A stretch of DNA of 64,000 nucleotides, from NCBI GenBank assembly GCA_018266575.1, contig JAFEAE010000023.1:620001-684000 (forward strand), read 5' to 3'. This document shows, piece by piece, positions 1 to 8,613 of this stretch (its first letter is position 1; each line of letters begins with the position of its first letter). The translations under genes and the position numbers were made by a program. The notes beneath the pieces were generated by a model. The model was not told the DNA's origin and did not search any database. It saw nothing but the letters and a program-made list of their open reading frames with translations. The stretch comes from Bacteroidota bacterium (GTDB taxonomy: Bacteria; Bacteroidota; Bacteroidia; Chitinophagales; Chitinophagaceae).

Positions 1-1243
1 ATTCGCTAATATTTTCCCTGCAATACAAATAATTAAATATTGAGTGTAAAATTTTTTTCTTTCTTGAAGGATAGTATGATCCAGTGTCAACATGAGGGAT
101 AGGGGCATCACTCAACTCTCCAGAAGAAGTTTTGCTATTAATGATGCTTTCACAATTTTGCCAGTCATTTTCATTTCCTTGTTTATTAATTTTAATATTT
201 TCATCCTTCCCTTGAATGATCTCACTATAAGAAAATGCTTGTGCCTGTGCCGTATCCAACGAAATTCTTGCATAATCAGCTATATAATTATTGTTCTGTA
301 TTTTTATCACATGCCTGCTTTCTGAATGGGTATTTTTAATATACCATTTTCCATTAATCAATTCATATCTGACAGATCGTTTTGCCACAGCTATTGGAAT
401 AAAAAATAAATTTTTGATGTTGTATTCTGTAAGATCTATCCCTACAAACGCAAATGTTGCTGTATCGATGTATAATGTGCCTTCAACCTCTTTTTTATTG
501 CGAGAGTGAAAATCGATCACATAAACTTTTCTGTTTTCAAAAATTGTTTTTTCTCTTTCATAATATTCATAGTACTTTAATTCATTTAATTTAATAAACC
601 CAGGCCTGGTGTGAATAAGGTCGGGAATAGAGTTAAATCCGCCGACCCATTTAATTTGCCTCAAATCCTCGGCATATTTTGATTTTTTATTTTTCAACAA
701 GATCTGCTTGTTTTGAATTACAGTTATTTGTTCCTCATCATTATATTTTGTGTAAGCAGGGAAAAATATTTTAACTATGGCGTCACTTTTATAAAAATAG
801 TCGCTATCATTTACAATATTATATACTCGAATTATTCCTTTTTGAATTGACGGTTGTTCTAGATAGTTGGAGGGGATTTTTTGAATAGCTTTTTGTAAAA
901 TTGCTTTTGTGTTGCCAAACACAGTTACCGCTGCTATTGTTTTTTCTGAGAGCTCGAGGGCAATATCTAAAAAACGGTTTCCTGAATAATTGATTTGCTT
1001 TTTTTGATAGCCGACATAACTAAAAGTAATGCCTGTTTCCGTTACTATTTTTTCATCTACGGATATTGCAAATTCTCCTTTGCTATTTGTTAATGTGCCT
1101 TTATAGCTGTTAATTATTATTGACACTTGGGAGAGAGGTTTTCCTGAAATTTTATCAACAACCTTTCCTTTAATATTGATGGGTTGACACAATGAGTACG
1201 AGTAATAAAACAATAAAAAAAATAGTAAGTGAACTTTTTTCAT
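1..1243 (-). CDS. Carboxypeptidase-like regulatory domain protein, 3' part beyond the window
   Basis: I read an uninterrupted frame on the minus strand from an ATG at 1243 down to the window edge; 414 residues are visible and no stop is reached. The protein opens with a Sec-type signal peptide (MKKVHLLFFLLFYYSYSLCQ). Residues about 21-105 follow as a carboxypeptidase-D-regulatory-like beta-sandwich: IKGKVVD, SGKPLSQVSI, GTLTNSKGEF and ITFSYVGYQ are the usual landmarks. This fold starts many Bacteroidota outer-membrane and surface proteins, including TonB-dependent receptors and DUF5686 proteins. The following roughly 300 residues are basic and hydrophilic and match no enzyme I recognise. A surface or periplasmic location is inferred from the signal peptide. 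No TonB-receptor plug is seen in the visible part, so a non-receptor member is more likely. Confidence 0.8.
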   Translation of the reverse strand, partial: MKKVHLLFFLLFYYSYSLCQPINIKGKVVDKISGKPLSQVSIIINSYKGTLTNSKGEFAISVDEKIVTETGITFSYVGYQKKQINYSGNRFLDIALELSEKTIAAVTVFGNTKAILQKAIQKIPSNYLEQPSIQKGIIRVYNIVNDSDYFYKSDAIVKIFFPAYTKYNDEEQITVIQNKQILLKNKKSKYAEDLRQIKWVGGFNSIPDLIHTRPGFIKLNELKYYEYYEREKTIFENRKVYVIDFHSRNKKEVEGTLYIDTATFAFVGIDLTEYNIKNLFFIPIAVAKRSVRYELINGKWYIKNTHSESRHVIKIQNNNYIADYARISLDTAQAQAFSYSEIIQGKDENIKINKQGNENDWQNCESIINSKTSSGELSDAPIPHVDTGSYYPSRKKKILHSIFNYLYCRENISE

Positions 1244-1344
1244 TGGCAGAAGGGTTAAGGATTTTTTTACTTACGAGTAATTCCAGAATGTTAAAAGTTG
1301 TATTTAGAATTTGATAATTGATAAATACATATAATAGCCTCAAA

Positions 1345-1473
1345 CTATTTTCCATTCCACCCGTCTTTTGCAGCATCTAAAAAACCATGAATAACATCTT
1401 TAATATTGATAAGAATAAAAATCAGGATGATGAGAAAGATGAGCCGTATCACAAATCGTTTAGTTAATTTCAT
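1345..1473 (-). CDS. Small single-TM protein, 42 aa
   Basis: A 42-residue frame starts MKLTKRFVIRLIF and ends DAAKDGWNGK. It has a basic N-terminus, one strongly hydrophobic segment (residues about 9-24) and a short polar tail. This looks like a membrane-anchored small protein with an N-in topology. It lies 101 bases upstream of the truncated surface-protein gene on the same strand, so the two could be cotranscribed. I do not recognise a family. The D-G-W-N ending is reminiscent of small orphan Bacteroidota membrane proteins, but that is only an impression. Coding status rests on its composition, on the start and stop, and on the lack of any other explanation for this gap. Confidence 0.45.
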   Translation of the reverse strand: MKLTKRFVIRLIFLIILIFILINIKDVIHGFLDAAKDGWNGK

Positions 1474-1506
1474 GTAGTAAGGATTTAATAGAACAATTTA
1501 TTTGCA

Positions 1507-1521
1507 AACCAATAATTGGTT
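1507..1521. promoter_or_regulatory. Palindrome AACCAAT-A-ATTGGTT
   Basis: This is a perfect 7+1+7 inverted repeat about 35 bases upstream of the 42-aa ORF start at 1473. Its size and symmetry fit a dimeric regulator's operator, but no regulator is encoded nearby. Apart from the small ORF and this palindrome I see nothing in 1244-1760. Confidence 0.3.
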
Positions 1522-1760
1522 AGTACCAAAAAATTTTTGCCAGGTATGATTTGTGAAATTTTTTTAGAAACCTGCTTTAATCGAAAGTTCTTATGACAGG
1601 TTGATTCGTGTTGTTGAATTCAATATTTATTATTGACGAATCTTTGCCGTCAAGTTACAAAAATTTATTGTAACATGATTATTTCCCGTCTTATAGCTCA
1701 TTTTGCCCCATTTAATTTTTTCGTTTTAAATTGCACGTCCTTTTAAACGATCACATAAAT

Positions 1761-2378
1761 ATGGAATACAGTAAAATTATCGCAGTTACCGGCCTGCCCG
1801 GATTGTTCGAATTGTTGAATAGCAAAGCAGACGGTGCAATCGTCCGTTCGCTGGAAGATAAAAGCTCAAAATTTGTTTCGAGCCGCATACATAACTTTTC
1901 TCATTTGGAAAGTATTGAAGTGTTTACCGTTCGGGAAAACGTAAACCTGGTGGATGTATTGAAAGCCATGGAAGCAAGCAGTGAAAAACTTCCGGATGAA
2001 AAAGATGCAGCGGCATTGAAAAAATATTTCAGCAAAGTTTATCCTGATCTCGATCAGGACAGGGTATATAGCAGCGACCTGAAAAAAATGGTGAAATGGT
2101 TTTCTGTTTTAAAGAGTAACAATGTGGAAATAAAATTGACTGAACCTGCAGAGGAAGAACCAGTAGTTGAAGAAATTGTTGAAGAGAAAAAAGAACCAGC
2201 ACCAAAGAAAAAAGCGGCTGTAAAAGAAGAAAAAGAAACAGAAGAAAAACCGGCAAAAAAACCGGTTGCAAAAAAGGCTGCTGAAGAACCAAAAGAGAAA
2301 AAAGAAGCTAAGAAGGAAAAACCGGAAGCAGAAGCTAAACCAAAAAAAGCCCCCGCAAAAAAGAAAAGCGATAAATAA
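1761..2378 (+). CDS. DUF5606 family protein with Lys/Glu/Ala/Pro-rich tail
   Basis: The 205-residue protein starts MEYSKIIAVTGLPGLFELL. Residues 1-125 match the DUF5606 domain found across Bacteroidota (IIAVTGLPGLFELL, KSSKFVSSRIHNFSHLESIEVFT, LKKYFSKVYPDLDQDRVY, SDLKKMVKWFSVL). The remaining roughly 80 residues are a low-complexity tail rich in Lys, Glu, Ala and Pro, similar in composition to histone H1-like tails. An earlier start in the same frame at 1731 would add MHVLLNDHIN. I prefer 1761 because the conserved domain begins there. The biochemical role of DUF5606 is unknown. The polycationic tail suggests binding to nucleic acid or another polyanion, which is inference. Confidence 0.85.
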   Translation: MEYSKIIAVTGLPGLFELLNSKADGAIVRSLEDKSSKFVSSRIHNFSHLESIEVFTVRENVNLVDVLKAMEASSEKLPDEKDAAALKKYFSKVYPDLDQDRVYSSDLKKMVKWFSVLKSNNVEIKLTEPAEEEPVVEEIVEEKKEPAPKKKAAVKEEKETEEKPAKKPVAKKAAEEPKEKKEAKKEKPEAEAKPKKAPAKKKSDK

Positions 2379-2427
2379 ATTTTAGTAAACATTTGGTTTG
2401 ATCAGAACGTTGTTTTGACCGAAACAA

Positions 2428-4176
2428 ATGTTTTCTTTTTTTAAAACAGATAAGATGAAGAATAGTGCAGCTATACAAAAACCGGAAAGGCATTTTCTTC
2501 CCGGAGCATTTACGATAACAAATTGGGAAGCCCTGGAGCCGTATTTCAAGGACTTATTTGAGCGGGAAATTCAATCTGTAAATGACCTGGAGAAATGGCT
2601 GAAAGATATGAGCGAACTGGAAGCCGTGGTGGCTGAAGATGAAGCATGGAGACAGATCCGGATGACCTGCGATATAGAAAACAAAAGCCTTGAAGAAGCT
2701 TTTGCTTATTTTGTGATGGAGATAAAACCTAAAATCCAGCCTTATGCGGATAAGCTTAACCGCAAACTGGTTGCAAGCCCATTCACAAAACAACTCGAAG
2801 AGAAAAAATATTTCACTTATCTGCGTACGGTTAGAAAAAGTATTGAGCTGTTCCGCGAAGAGAATATTCCATTAATCGCTGAATTAAGTGTAATGGGGCA
2901 ACAATTCGGTGCGATCTCCGGCAAGATGACCGTAAATATTAACGGTAATGAATATACGCTGCAGCAGGCATCTAAATTTTTAGAGAACGAAGACCGCAAC
3001 CTTCGCGAAGAAGTTTTCAGAAAGATGCAAGAACGCAGGTTGCAAGACAAGGATGCATTGAACAACTTATTTTCTACACTTGTTGAAAAAAGGGACCAGG
3101 TTGCTAAAAATGCAGGCTTCAAAAATTTTCGTGATTATAAATTTGTTGAACTCGGGCGTTTCGATTATACCAAAGAAGATTGTTTCCGCTTTCATGATTC
3201 CGTGAAAGAACATGTGTTGCCGCTGGTTGCTATCATCAATAAAAATAAAAAGAAGAAACTGGGGCTGGACACCTTCCGTCCATGGGATAGTGAAGCGGAA
3301 CCGGCAGGCATTAAACCATTGCATCCATTTAATACGGGTGAGGAACTCCTTCAGAAATCTGTTGCTGTTTTTTCGCAACTGGATCCTTTTTTTGGTGACT
3401 GTCTTTCTACCATGGAAAAAATGGGAAGGCTTGACCTGGAAAGCAGGAAGGGCAAAGCCCCCGGCGGATATAACTGTCCGTTGGCAGAAACCGGGGCACC
3501 ATTTATTTTCATGAATGCAGCAGGGCAAATGAGTGATGTTACTACAATGGTTCATGAAGGCGGGCATGCAGTGCAATCTTTCCTTACACATAACCTGGAA
3601 CTGACGGCATTCAAAGAATACCCGATGGAAATTGCAGAAGTGGCGAGCATGGCAATGGAATTATTCAGTATGGATGAGTGGGATATTTTTTTTGATGATA
3701 AAGAAGACCTGCGACGTGCAAAAGAAAAACAATTGGAACGCACGATCGTAATCTTTCCATGGATCGCAACCATAGATAAATTCCAGCATTGGATATATGA
3801 AAACCCAACACACACAGAAGAAGAAAGAAAAGAAAAATGGCTGGAGATACTGAATGAATTTTCTACTTCGGTTGTGGATTGGTCAGGCCTTGAAGAATAC
3901 AGGAAATACAGCTGGCAGCGCCAATTGCATTTGTTTGAAGTTCCTTTCTATTATATTGAATATGGTATCGCACAACTTGGTGCTATTGGTTTGTGGATGC
4001 AATACAAAAAAAATAAGAATACAGCACTTGAAAATTATACCAGGGCACTAAGTCTCGGCGGCACAAAAACATTGCCTGAATTATATGAAGCTGCAGGATT
4101 GCAATTTAATTTTTCCGGCGATTATATTAAGGAGCTGATGGATTTTGTGAAAGAAGAATTGCAAAAAGTGATTTGA
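2428..4176 (+). CDS. M3-family oligoendopeptidase (PepF/M3B type)
   Basis: The 582-residue protein is a cytosolic zinc metallopeptidase of family M3, which cleaves short peptides. The catalytic zinc motif is MVHEGGHAVQSF with HEGGH at residues 376-380. The third ligand is the Glu of EIAEVASM near residue 404. The C-terminal helical region (FEVPFYYIEYGIAQLGAI) holds the conserved substrate-binding Tyr and His residues of the family. Length and architecture match full-length M3B enzymes. There is no signal peptide. A second in-frame ATG at 2455 (MKNSAAIQ) is a plausible alternative start. The gene ends in a repeat-rich terminator region and converges with nagA. Confidence 0.93.
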   Translation: MFSFFKTDKMKNSAAIQKPERHFLPGAFTITNWEALEPYFKDLFEREIQSVNDLEKWLKDMSELEAVVAEDEAWRQIRMTCDIENKSLEEAFAYFVMEIKPKIQPYADKLNRKLVASPFTKQLEEKKYFTYLRTVRKSIELFREENIPLIAELSVMGQQFGAISGKMTVNINGNEYTLQQASKFLENEDRNLREEVFRKMQERRLQDKDALNNLFSTLVEKRDQVAKNAGFKNFRDYKFVELGRFDYTKEDCFRFHDSVKEHVLPLVAIINKNKKKKLGLDTFRPWDSEAEPAGIKPLHPFNTGEELLQKSVAVFSQLDPFFGDCLSTMEKMGRLDLESRKGKAPGGYNCPLAETGAPFIFMNAAGQMSDVTTMVHEGGHAVQSFLTHNLELTAFKEYPMEIAEVASMAMELFSMDEWDIFFDDKEDLRRAKEKQLERTIVIFPWIATIDKFQHWIYENPTHTEEERKEKWLEILNEFSTSVVDWSGLEEYRKYSWQRQLHLFEVPFYYIEYGIAQLGAIGLWMQYKKNKNTALENYTRALSLGGTKTLPELYEAAGLQFNFSGDYIKELMDFVKEELQKVI

Positions 4177-4197
4177 ACGAACTAACACGAATCTAAA

Positions 4198-4413
4198 CGA
4201 ATTACACGAAGAAATTTTTGCCACAGATTCACAGATGTAGTGGTCAATGGTGAATAGTGAAAACTAAAACAGAATGCCATACTTTCAAAGTATGGCATTC
4301 TTTATTGCGTGATTGCCACAGATTCACAGATGTGAATGGTCAATTGTGAATAGTGAATTTTGAAAACAAATTAAATCTGTGAATCTGTGGCAAAAATTTC
4401 TTCGTGTAATTCG
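4198..4413. repeat. Nested inverted-repeat element, 38-bp perfect arms
   Basis: The arms at 4198-4235 and 4376-4413 are perfect reverse complements over 38 bases. They contain the words ATTACACGAAG and CCACAGATTCACAGA. Inside are a second copy of CCACAGATTCACAGATG on the plus strand (about 4316-4333), two copies of a GGTCAATxGTGAATAGTGAA-like repeat (4242-4261 and about 4337-4358), and a central terminator hairpin. The element fills the gap between the convergent oligoendopeptidase and nagA genes. It encodes no ORF. It resembles a palindromic interspersed repeat or a MITE-like element. Confidence 0.8.
4271..4301. terminator. Hairpin terminator between convergent genes
   Basis: AGAATGCCATACTTT and its exact reverse complement are separated by one base, giving a very stable hairpin followed on the plus strand by TTTATT. 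The near symmetry and the A-rich flank on the other side suggest it could act in both directions for the convergent oligoendopeptidase and nagA transcripts. Confidence 0.75.
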
Positions 4414-4430
4414 ATAAAATTCGTATAATA

Positions 4431-5540
4431 CTACTCGCCTTCGATCACGAGCTGCTGCAATTGCAACTGGTCATCTAACAAAACAAAATCAGCAGCACTC
4501 CCTGTTTGAATGCTCCCATATTTTTTTTCTATTCCAATTAATTTTGCAGGATACAACGAAGCCATGCGTAACGCTTCAGGCAAAGGGATGCCTGCTTTCT
4601 CCACAGCATTCACTACACATTTCAACATCGTTAATGCAGAACCGGATAATGTTCCGTTCGGTAATGTGTAATGATCTTCTTTCAACACATGCACATATTC
4701 TCCGTGAAGCACTTCAGTAACTGCATCCGTGATAAAAAATAACCGTTCACCCAAAATTTTTTTACTGATCCGTACCGACGCGAAATCAACATGAATGCCA
4801 TCGCACACAACACTGCTCGCTACTTCATTGTGATCGTAAATAGCACCAACCATTCCAGGCTGGCGCCCTTGCAACGGCGACATTGCATTAAACAAATGTG
4901 TTGCCGCAGGGATGCCGGCATAAAAACTGTTTATTGCTTCTTCGTACGTTGCATTACTGTGCCCGGCAGAAACGACAATTTTATGTTTTATCAATAATTC
5001 AATGATTGCAGGATCACATTGTTCGGGAGCAAGTGTCATCATCTTGATAACGCCTTTGCCTTTCTGCACCAGCATATTCACTTCATCAATAGTTGGTTGC
5101 TTAATAAATTTTTCAATGTGCGCACCTTTCTTAATGGGGTTAATATAAGGGCCTTCCAAATGCAGGCCCAACAAGCCTTTTCCGCCGGTTGCCCAATATT
5201 CACGCACCACTTCAATTCCTTTCAAAAATTTTTCTATCGAGTTTGTGGCCATGGTGACCATGAACTGCGTACACCCGCCTTGCATGCAATATTCGTATGT
5301 GGCCTCTAATGCTTCAGTCGTTAATTCAGCAGAAAATAATTTTCCATTTCCACCATATATCTGCAAATCAATAAATGCAGGCGCCAGCATGTAAGTGTCG
5401 AGATCTTTGATACGATAACCAGCAGGGATTTTATCTTTTTCAACAATGCCGGCAACAACTCCGTCTTTCACCAATACGGCTTTCCCGGTCACGATTTCAT
5501 GTCCGGTAAAAATTTCACGCGGGGCAAATGCGATTGACAT
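4431..5540 (-). CDS. nagA: N-acetylglucosamine-6-phosphate deacetylase
   Basis: The 369-residue amidohydrolase converts GlcNAc-6-phosphate to glucosamine-6-phosphate in amino-sugar and cell-wall recycling. The metal site is complete for the NagA family: Glu129 in HLEGPY, His194 in AGHSNA, His215 in HLFNAM and the catalytic Asp272 in FITDAV. The first-strand motif reads FIDLQIYGG, with Gln where many amidohydrolases have the second His of HxH. This is also the case in single-metal NagA enzymes such as that of E. coli. It lies 18 bases downstream of the omega-amidase gene and probably shares its transcript. Confidence 0.95.
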   Translation of the reverse strand: MSIAFAPREIFTGHEIVTGKAVLVKDGVVAGIVEKDKIPAGYRIKDLDTYMLAPAFIDLQIYGGNGKLFSAELTTEALEATYEYCMQGGCTQFMVTMATNSIEKFLKGIEVVREYWATGGKGLLGLHLEGPYINPIKKGAHIEKFIKQPTIDEVNMLVQKGKGVIKMMTLAPEQCDPAIIELLIKHKIVVSAGHSNATYEEAINSFYAGIPAATHLFNAMSPLQGRQPGMVGAIYDHNEVASSVVCDGIHVDFASVRISKKILGERLFFITDAVTEVLHGEYVHVLKEDHYTLPNGTLSGSALTMLKCVVNAVEKAGIPLPEALRMASLYPAKLIGIEKKYGSIQTGSAADFVLLDDQLQLQQLVIEGE

Positions 5541-5558
5541 AAACTATAGAGTATGATT

Positions 5559-6350
5559 TTATGCTTCAATAAAAAAAGGATCGGCATCTTTCCAGAACGG
5601 AAATTTCGAACGCACAACATCTAATTTTTCTTTATGCAGTGTCGTGGTAAATATATCTTCATCATGTTTCTTGTGATAAAGGATTTCTCCCGACGGATCA
5701 ACGACCATTGAATCGCCACTATGATAAATTTCATTTCCGTCATTACCAACACGGTTCACACCAATCACAAAACATTGGTTTTCGATGGCACGGGCCTGTA
5801 ATAATGTACGCCATGCATTACTGCGGCGTTCGGGCCAGTTGGCAACATAAATAATTGCATCATATTCCAGGCCGGTTTCTGTTTGTTGCTGGCGCGACCA
5901 CACAGGGAAACGAAGATCATAACAAACCTGCAAATTTATTTTCCATCCTTTTACAGAAGCGATCAATCTTTTTTCTCCTGCCGTATATTTTTCATTTTCC
6001 CCTGCATACGCAAACCGATGGCGTTTGTTGTAAAAGCCGGATTGTCCGTTTGGTAACATCCAGATTAACCGGTTAAAATAATTTCCGTTTTCTTCAATGA
6101 TAACACTTCCGGTGAGAATAATTTTTTTTGCTGAAGCAATTTTTTTCATCCATTCAATCGTCGGTCCATCCATTGTTTCAGCAAGTTTTTCCGGTTGCAT
6201 ACTAAATCCGGTACTGAACATTTCAGGAAGGATAACGATCTCTGTTTTTTCTGAAATGCTGTTGATCTTTTTTTCCAGCATCTCCAGGTTGGCAGATTTA
6301 TCTTCCCAATAAAGATTTGTTTGAATTAATGTTACCGTGAGCGTGGACAT
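5559..6350 (-). CDS. Omega-amidase / nitrilase-superfamily hydrolase (YafV type)
   Basis: The 263-residue carbon-nitrogen hydrolase has the full catalytic triad: Glu43 in LPEMFSTGF, Lys109 in YNKRHRF and Cys143 in QVCYDLRFP. The Met-Phe-Ser-Thr-Gly-Phe and NKRHRFAYAGE signatures are those of the omega-amidase/YafV branch, which hydrolyses alpha-keto-glutaramate and similar omega-amides, for example in methionine salvage by-product repair. It is cytosolic with no signal peptide. It is the first gene of a likely two-gene unit with nagA. The functional link to nagA is only positional. Confidence 0.9.
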   Translation of the reverse strand: MSTLTVTLIQTNLYWEDKSANLEMLEKKINSISEKTEIVILPEMFSTGFSMQPEKLAETMDGPTIEWMKKIASAKKIILTGSVIIEENGNYFNRLIWMLPNGQSGFYNKRHRFAYAGENEKYTAGEKRLIASVKGWKINLQVCYDLRFPVWSRQQQTETGLEYDAIIYVANWPERRSNAWRTLLQARAIENQCFVIGVNRVGNDGNEIYHSGDSMVVDPSGEILYHKKHDEDIFTTTLHKEKLDVVRSKFPFWKDADPFFIEA

Positions 6351-6378
6351 GGTGATAGTAAAGTTAGTGGATTAACAT

Positions 6379-6568
6379 GAGAGTTCACAGTTGTTAGTTG
6401 GCAGATGACAGACTGAAATGATAATTTGTTAAAGAAAATAACCTTTCATTAATTTAGGGCATCAGTTAATATCTGTAATATTTTGACGATACTTTATGTA
6501 AGTTTGTTTTAATAAGCAAAGATTTAATTATAAGACTGACATCTGTCAACTAACAACTATCAACTCTC
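6379..6568. repeat. Inverted repeat pair around the NIPSNAP gene promoter
   Basis: The arm at 6379-6409 and the reverse complement of 6538-6568 agree at 27 of 31 positions, sharing AGTTGTTAGTTG and CAGATG. The pair encloses about 130 bases carrying a promoter box. The right arm ends 5 bases before the ATG of the NIPSNAP gene, so its transcript leader could fold back if transcription began upstream of both arms. Confidence 0.65.
6499..6506 (+). promoter_or_regulatory. Bacteroidota -7 box TAAGTTTG
   Basis: This is an exact TAnnTTTG match 67 bases upstream of the NIPSNAP gene start. A TTTG at 6482-6485 is closer than the usual -33 spacing, so only the -7 element is well supported. Confidence 0.5.
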
Positions 6569-6573
6569 TCCAC

Positions 6574-7356
6574 ATGGAACGTAGAAAATTTGTGAAATCA
6601 TCCCTGCTCGCAGCATCTGCATTAACAACAGGTGCAGGTTCATTAGAAGCTGCCCAAAATGCAAGCGGTGCAAAAGCTTTTTATGAATTGCGTGAATACG
6701 AAATGCATTTTGGCACCAGTGAAAACGACCTGCATAATTATTTGCAGCATGCCTTTATTCCTGCGTTAAATAAAAACGGAGTGCAACATGTCGGCGTGTT
6801 TAAGGAAACAAGCAAATCGGAACCGACAAAAATTTATGTGTTGCTCGTATATAATTCATGGAACGATTATCCTGCTGTCGCAGCAGCCTTAAAAATAGAC
6901 GCAGATTTTGCGAAGGCATCAGAAACGTATACAAAACTGCCACCGGAAAAATTTCCCTTCACACGCTACACCAGTAAATTTATGATTGCGTTTGACGGGC
7001 TTCCGCAACCAATAATTCCCGCAAACTCACAACGCATTTTTGAATTGAGGACTTATGAAGGATATAATGAAGATGCTGTACGCCGCAAAATAAAAATGTT
7101 TAATGATGAAGAGATCGTGATCTTCAACCGTACAAAGCTAAACCTTGTTTTTTTAGGTGATGTTATTTCAGGAAAAGATCTGCCCTGCCTTACTTATATG
7201 ATCACATTCAAGGATATGGAAGAACGGGATAAGAACTGGGCTGCATTCGGCGCAGATCCTGACTGGAAACGAATTGTAGCAGCTCCGGAATATGCAAATA
7301 CGGTTTCAAGGATAACCAAAATATTTCTGGAACCGGTGGTTTATTCGCAGATCTGA
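6574..7356 (+). CDS. NIPSNAP family protein, exported
   Basis: The 260-residue protein begins MERRKFVKSSLLAASAL, a signal with an RR-x-F core that fits the Tat pathway, with cleavage near LEAAQ. Two NIPSNAP-type alpha/beta-barrel (ferredoxin-like) repeats follow: FYELREYEMHFGTS at about residues 36-50 and IFELRTYEGYNEDAV at about 150-165. Proteins of this pattern are frequent in Bacteroidota and are often found near sugar dehydrogenases. Their biochemical role is not established. Convergent with the glycosyltransferase gene at one-base spacing. Confidence 0.88.
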   Translation: MERRKFVKSSLLAASALTTGAGSLEAAQNASGAKAFYELREYEMHFGTSENDLHNYLQHAFIPALNKNGVQHVGVFKETSKSEPTKIYVLLVYNSWNDYPAVAAALKIDADFAKASETYTKLPPEKFPFTRYTSKFMIAFDGLPQPIIPANSQRIFELRTYEGYNEDAVRRKIKMFNDEEIVIFNRTKLNLVFLGDVISGKDLPCLTYMITFKDMEERDKNWAAFGADPDWKRIVAAPEYANTVSRITKIFLEPVVYSQI

Positions 7357-7357
7357 T

Positions 7358-8506
7358 TTATAATGAAATAGTTTCGCCCATCATTTTTTTTGACCCGCTT
7401 CCGACAATACTGTTGCTATTAGCTGCATGAATTTTGTATGAAACAGTTGCTTTTTTTTCTTTGAAAATGCGAACGATCTGTTGAAAAGAAAGATTATTTC
7501 CTTCGCAAAAAATAATTTCGTTTGCCTGCTGTTGTTCAGCCACAAATATTCTTTGCTGAAGAAATGGTGATTGTTCCAACCTGTTTACCTCGGTTTCATC
7601 CCCAATTAAAAATGTTCGTATTTCTTGTTTACTTGTATTTGCTCGAATTTTTCTTCTGAATAAATTTCCAATACCAGATAAAAGGGCCCTAAGCCAGATA
7701 GCAATGTTCATTAAAGCACCAAACACAACGGATATGCCCCCGCCAAAATGTTTCCGGCTAAACTGGCTCATAGCCTTATAAAAAAGTTTTGTATAACGGG
7801 CATCTTTAACCGTACTTTCGCCTTTAAAATGAATAATTTTTGTATCAGCAAGTGAATAATTTTTATATCCCGCTTTCTGTAACCGATAACTGAGGTCAAT
7901 ATCTTCTCCATACATAAAAAACTGTTCATCAAATCCGCCGGTGATATCAAGTGCTTCTTTTCTTGCCATCATAAAAGCGCCGGACAAAATATCCACTTCG
8001 TTATTTTTTGTTTCATCCAAATGCCCGAGATAATAGCCGGCAAATAATTTTGAATGTGGAAAAAATGAGGTCAGTCCAGTCAGCTTACAAAACGAAACCC
8101 ATGGCGATGTAAACCCTCGTTTGGATTCTTTTAAATAAGTGCCACTTCCATCAATCATATAAACACCAATAGCGCCGGCATCGGAATGCCGCTCAAAAAA
8201 ATCAATGCAGGTATGAAAGGTATTCTCTCCAACAATCGTATCAGGATTTAAGAATAAAATATATTTTCCTTTAGCTTCAGTTAATGCCTGGTTATTTGCT
8301 TTGCCAAAACCAGGATTGTCTTTATTGCAGATAAATTTTACAGAAGGAAATTTCGGCTGCAGGTAATCAACACTTCCATCTGCAGAATTATTGTCAACCA
8401 CAAAAATTTCAGCTTCAATATTCGCAATAGCTTTCTTTACTGAGCACAGGCATTGCTCCAGGAAAAATTTTACGTTGTAGTTAACTATGATTATTGAGAG
8501 TATCAT
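7358..8506 (-). CDS. Glycosyltransferase family 2 protein
   Basis: From the ATG at 8506 the protein is 382 residues and starts MILSIIIVNYNVKFFLEQ, the canonical first strand of a GT-A family 2 glycosyltransferase. An ATG at 8563 in the same frame would add 19 residues of no family character. The acceptor/donor site motifs are VDNNSADGS, FLNPDT (DxD equivalent) and FFMYGEDIDLSYRLQKAGY, resembling rhamnosyl-type GT2 enzymes. The last roughly 85 residues (LLIGDETEVNRL onward) form an extra C-terminal domain that recurs in Bacteroidota homologues, and I cannot assign it a function. Likely role: adding a sugar to a surface polysaccharide or lipid. Divergent from suhB. Confidence 0.9.
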   Translation of the reverse strand: MILSIIIVNYNVKFFLEQCLCSVKKAIANIEAEIFVVDNNSADGSVDYLQPKFPSVKFICNKDNPGFGKANNQALTEAKGKYILFLNPDTIVGENTFHTCIDFFERHSDAGAIGVYMIDGSGTYLKESKRGFTSPWVSFCKLTGLTSFFPHSKLFAGYYLGHLDETKNNEVDILSGAFMMARKEALDITGGFDEQFFMYGEDIDLSYRLQKAGYKNYSLADTKIIHFKGESTVKDARYTKLFYKAMSQFSRKHFGGGISVVFGALMNIAIWLRALLSGIGNLFRRKIRANTSKQEIRTFLIGDETEVNRLEQSPFLQQRIFVAEQQQANEIIFCEGNNLSFQQIVRIFKEKKATVSYKIHAANSNSIVGSGSKKMMGETISL

Positions 8507-8601
8507 TTCAATGCACTGCGAAGTACGAAATTTTCCAGCGTAGTTCAAAAACTGCCAAAACATTTTAGCTATTTCACTTAGCTAAGACGAGATGCCTTTC
8601 T

Positions 8602-8609
8602 TATCTTTG
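8602..8609 (+). promoter_or_regulatory. -7 box TATCTTTG, four bases before the suhB ATG
   Basis: An exact TAnnTTTG box ends at 8609 and the suhB ATG is at 8614. With a transcription start about five bases after the box, the mRNA would begin at or near the ATG. A weak -33 element (TTAG, 8578-8581) lies at a fitting distance. Confidence 0.6.
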
Positions 8610-8613
8610 CGCC

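Noticed and set aside
92..509. Two plus-strand frames of 77 and 72 codons
   Set aside because: They lie opposite the truncated surface-protein gene (1-1243, minus), which has a signal peptide and a recognisable domain. Their translations look random.
1170..1376. Minus-strand frame of 68 codons
   Set aside because: Overlaps the start of the surface-protein gene in another frame and the end of the 42-aa ORF; translation lacks any protein-like pattern.
3067..3591. 174-codon minus-strand frame
   Set aside because: Antisense to the M3 peptidase gene, whose catalytic motif is intact.
4198..4413. CRISPR-like repetition
   Set aside because: The repeated units are inverted and nested, with no regular spacers and no cas genes.
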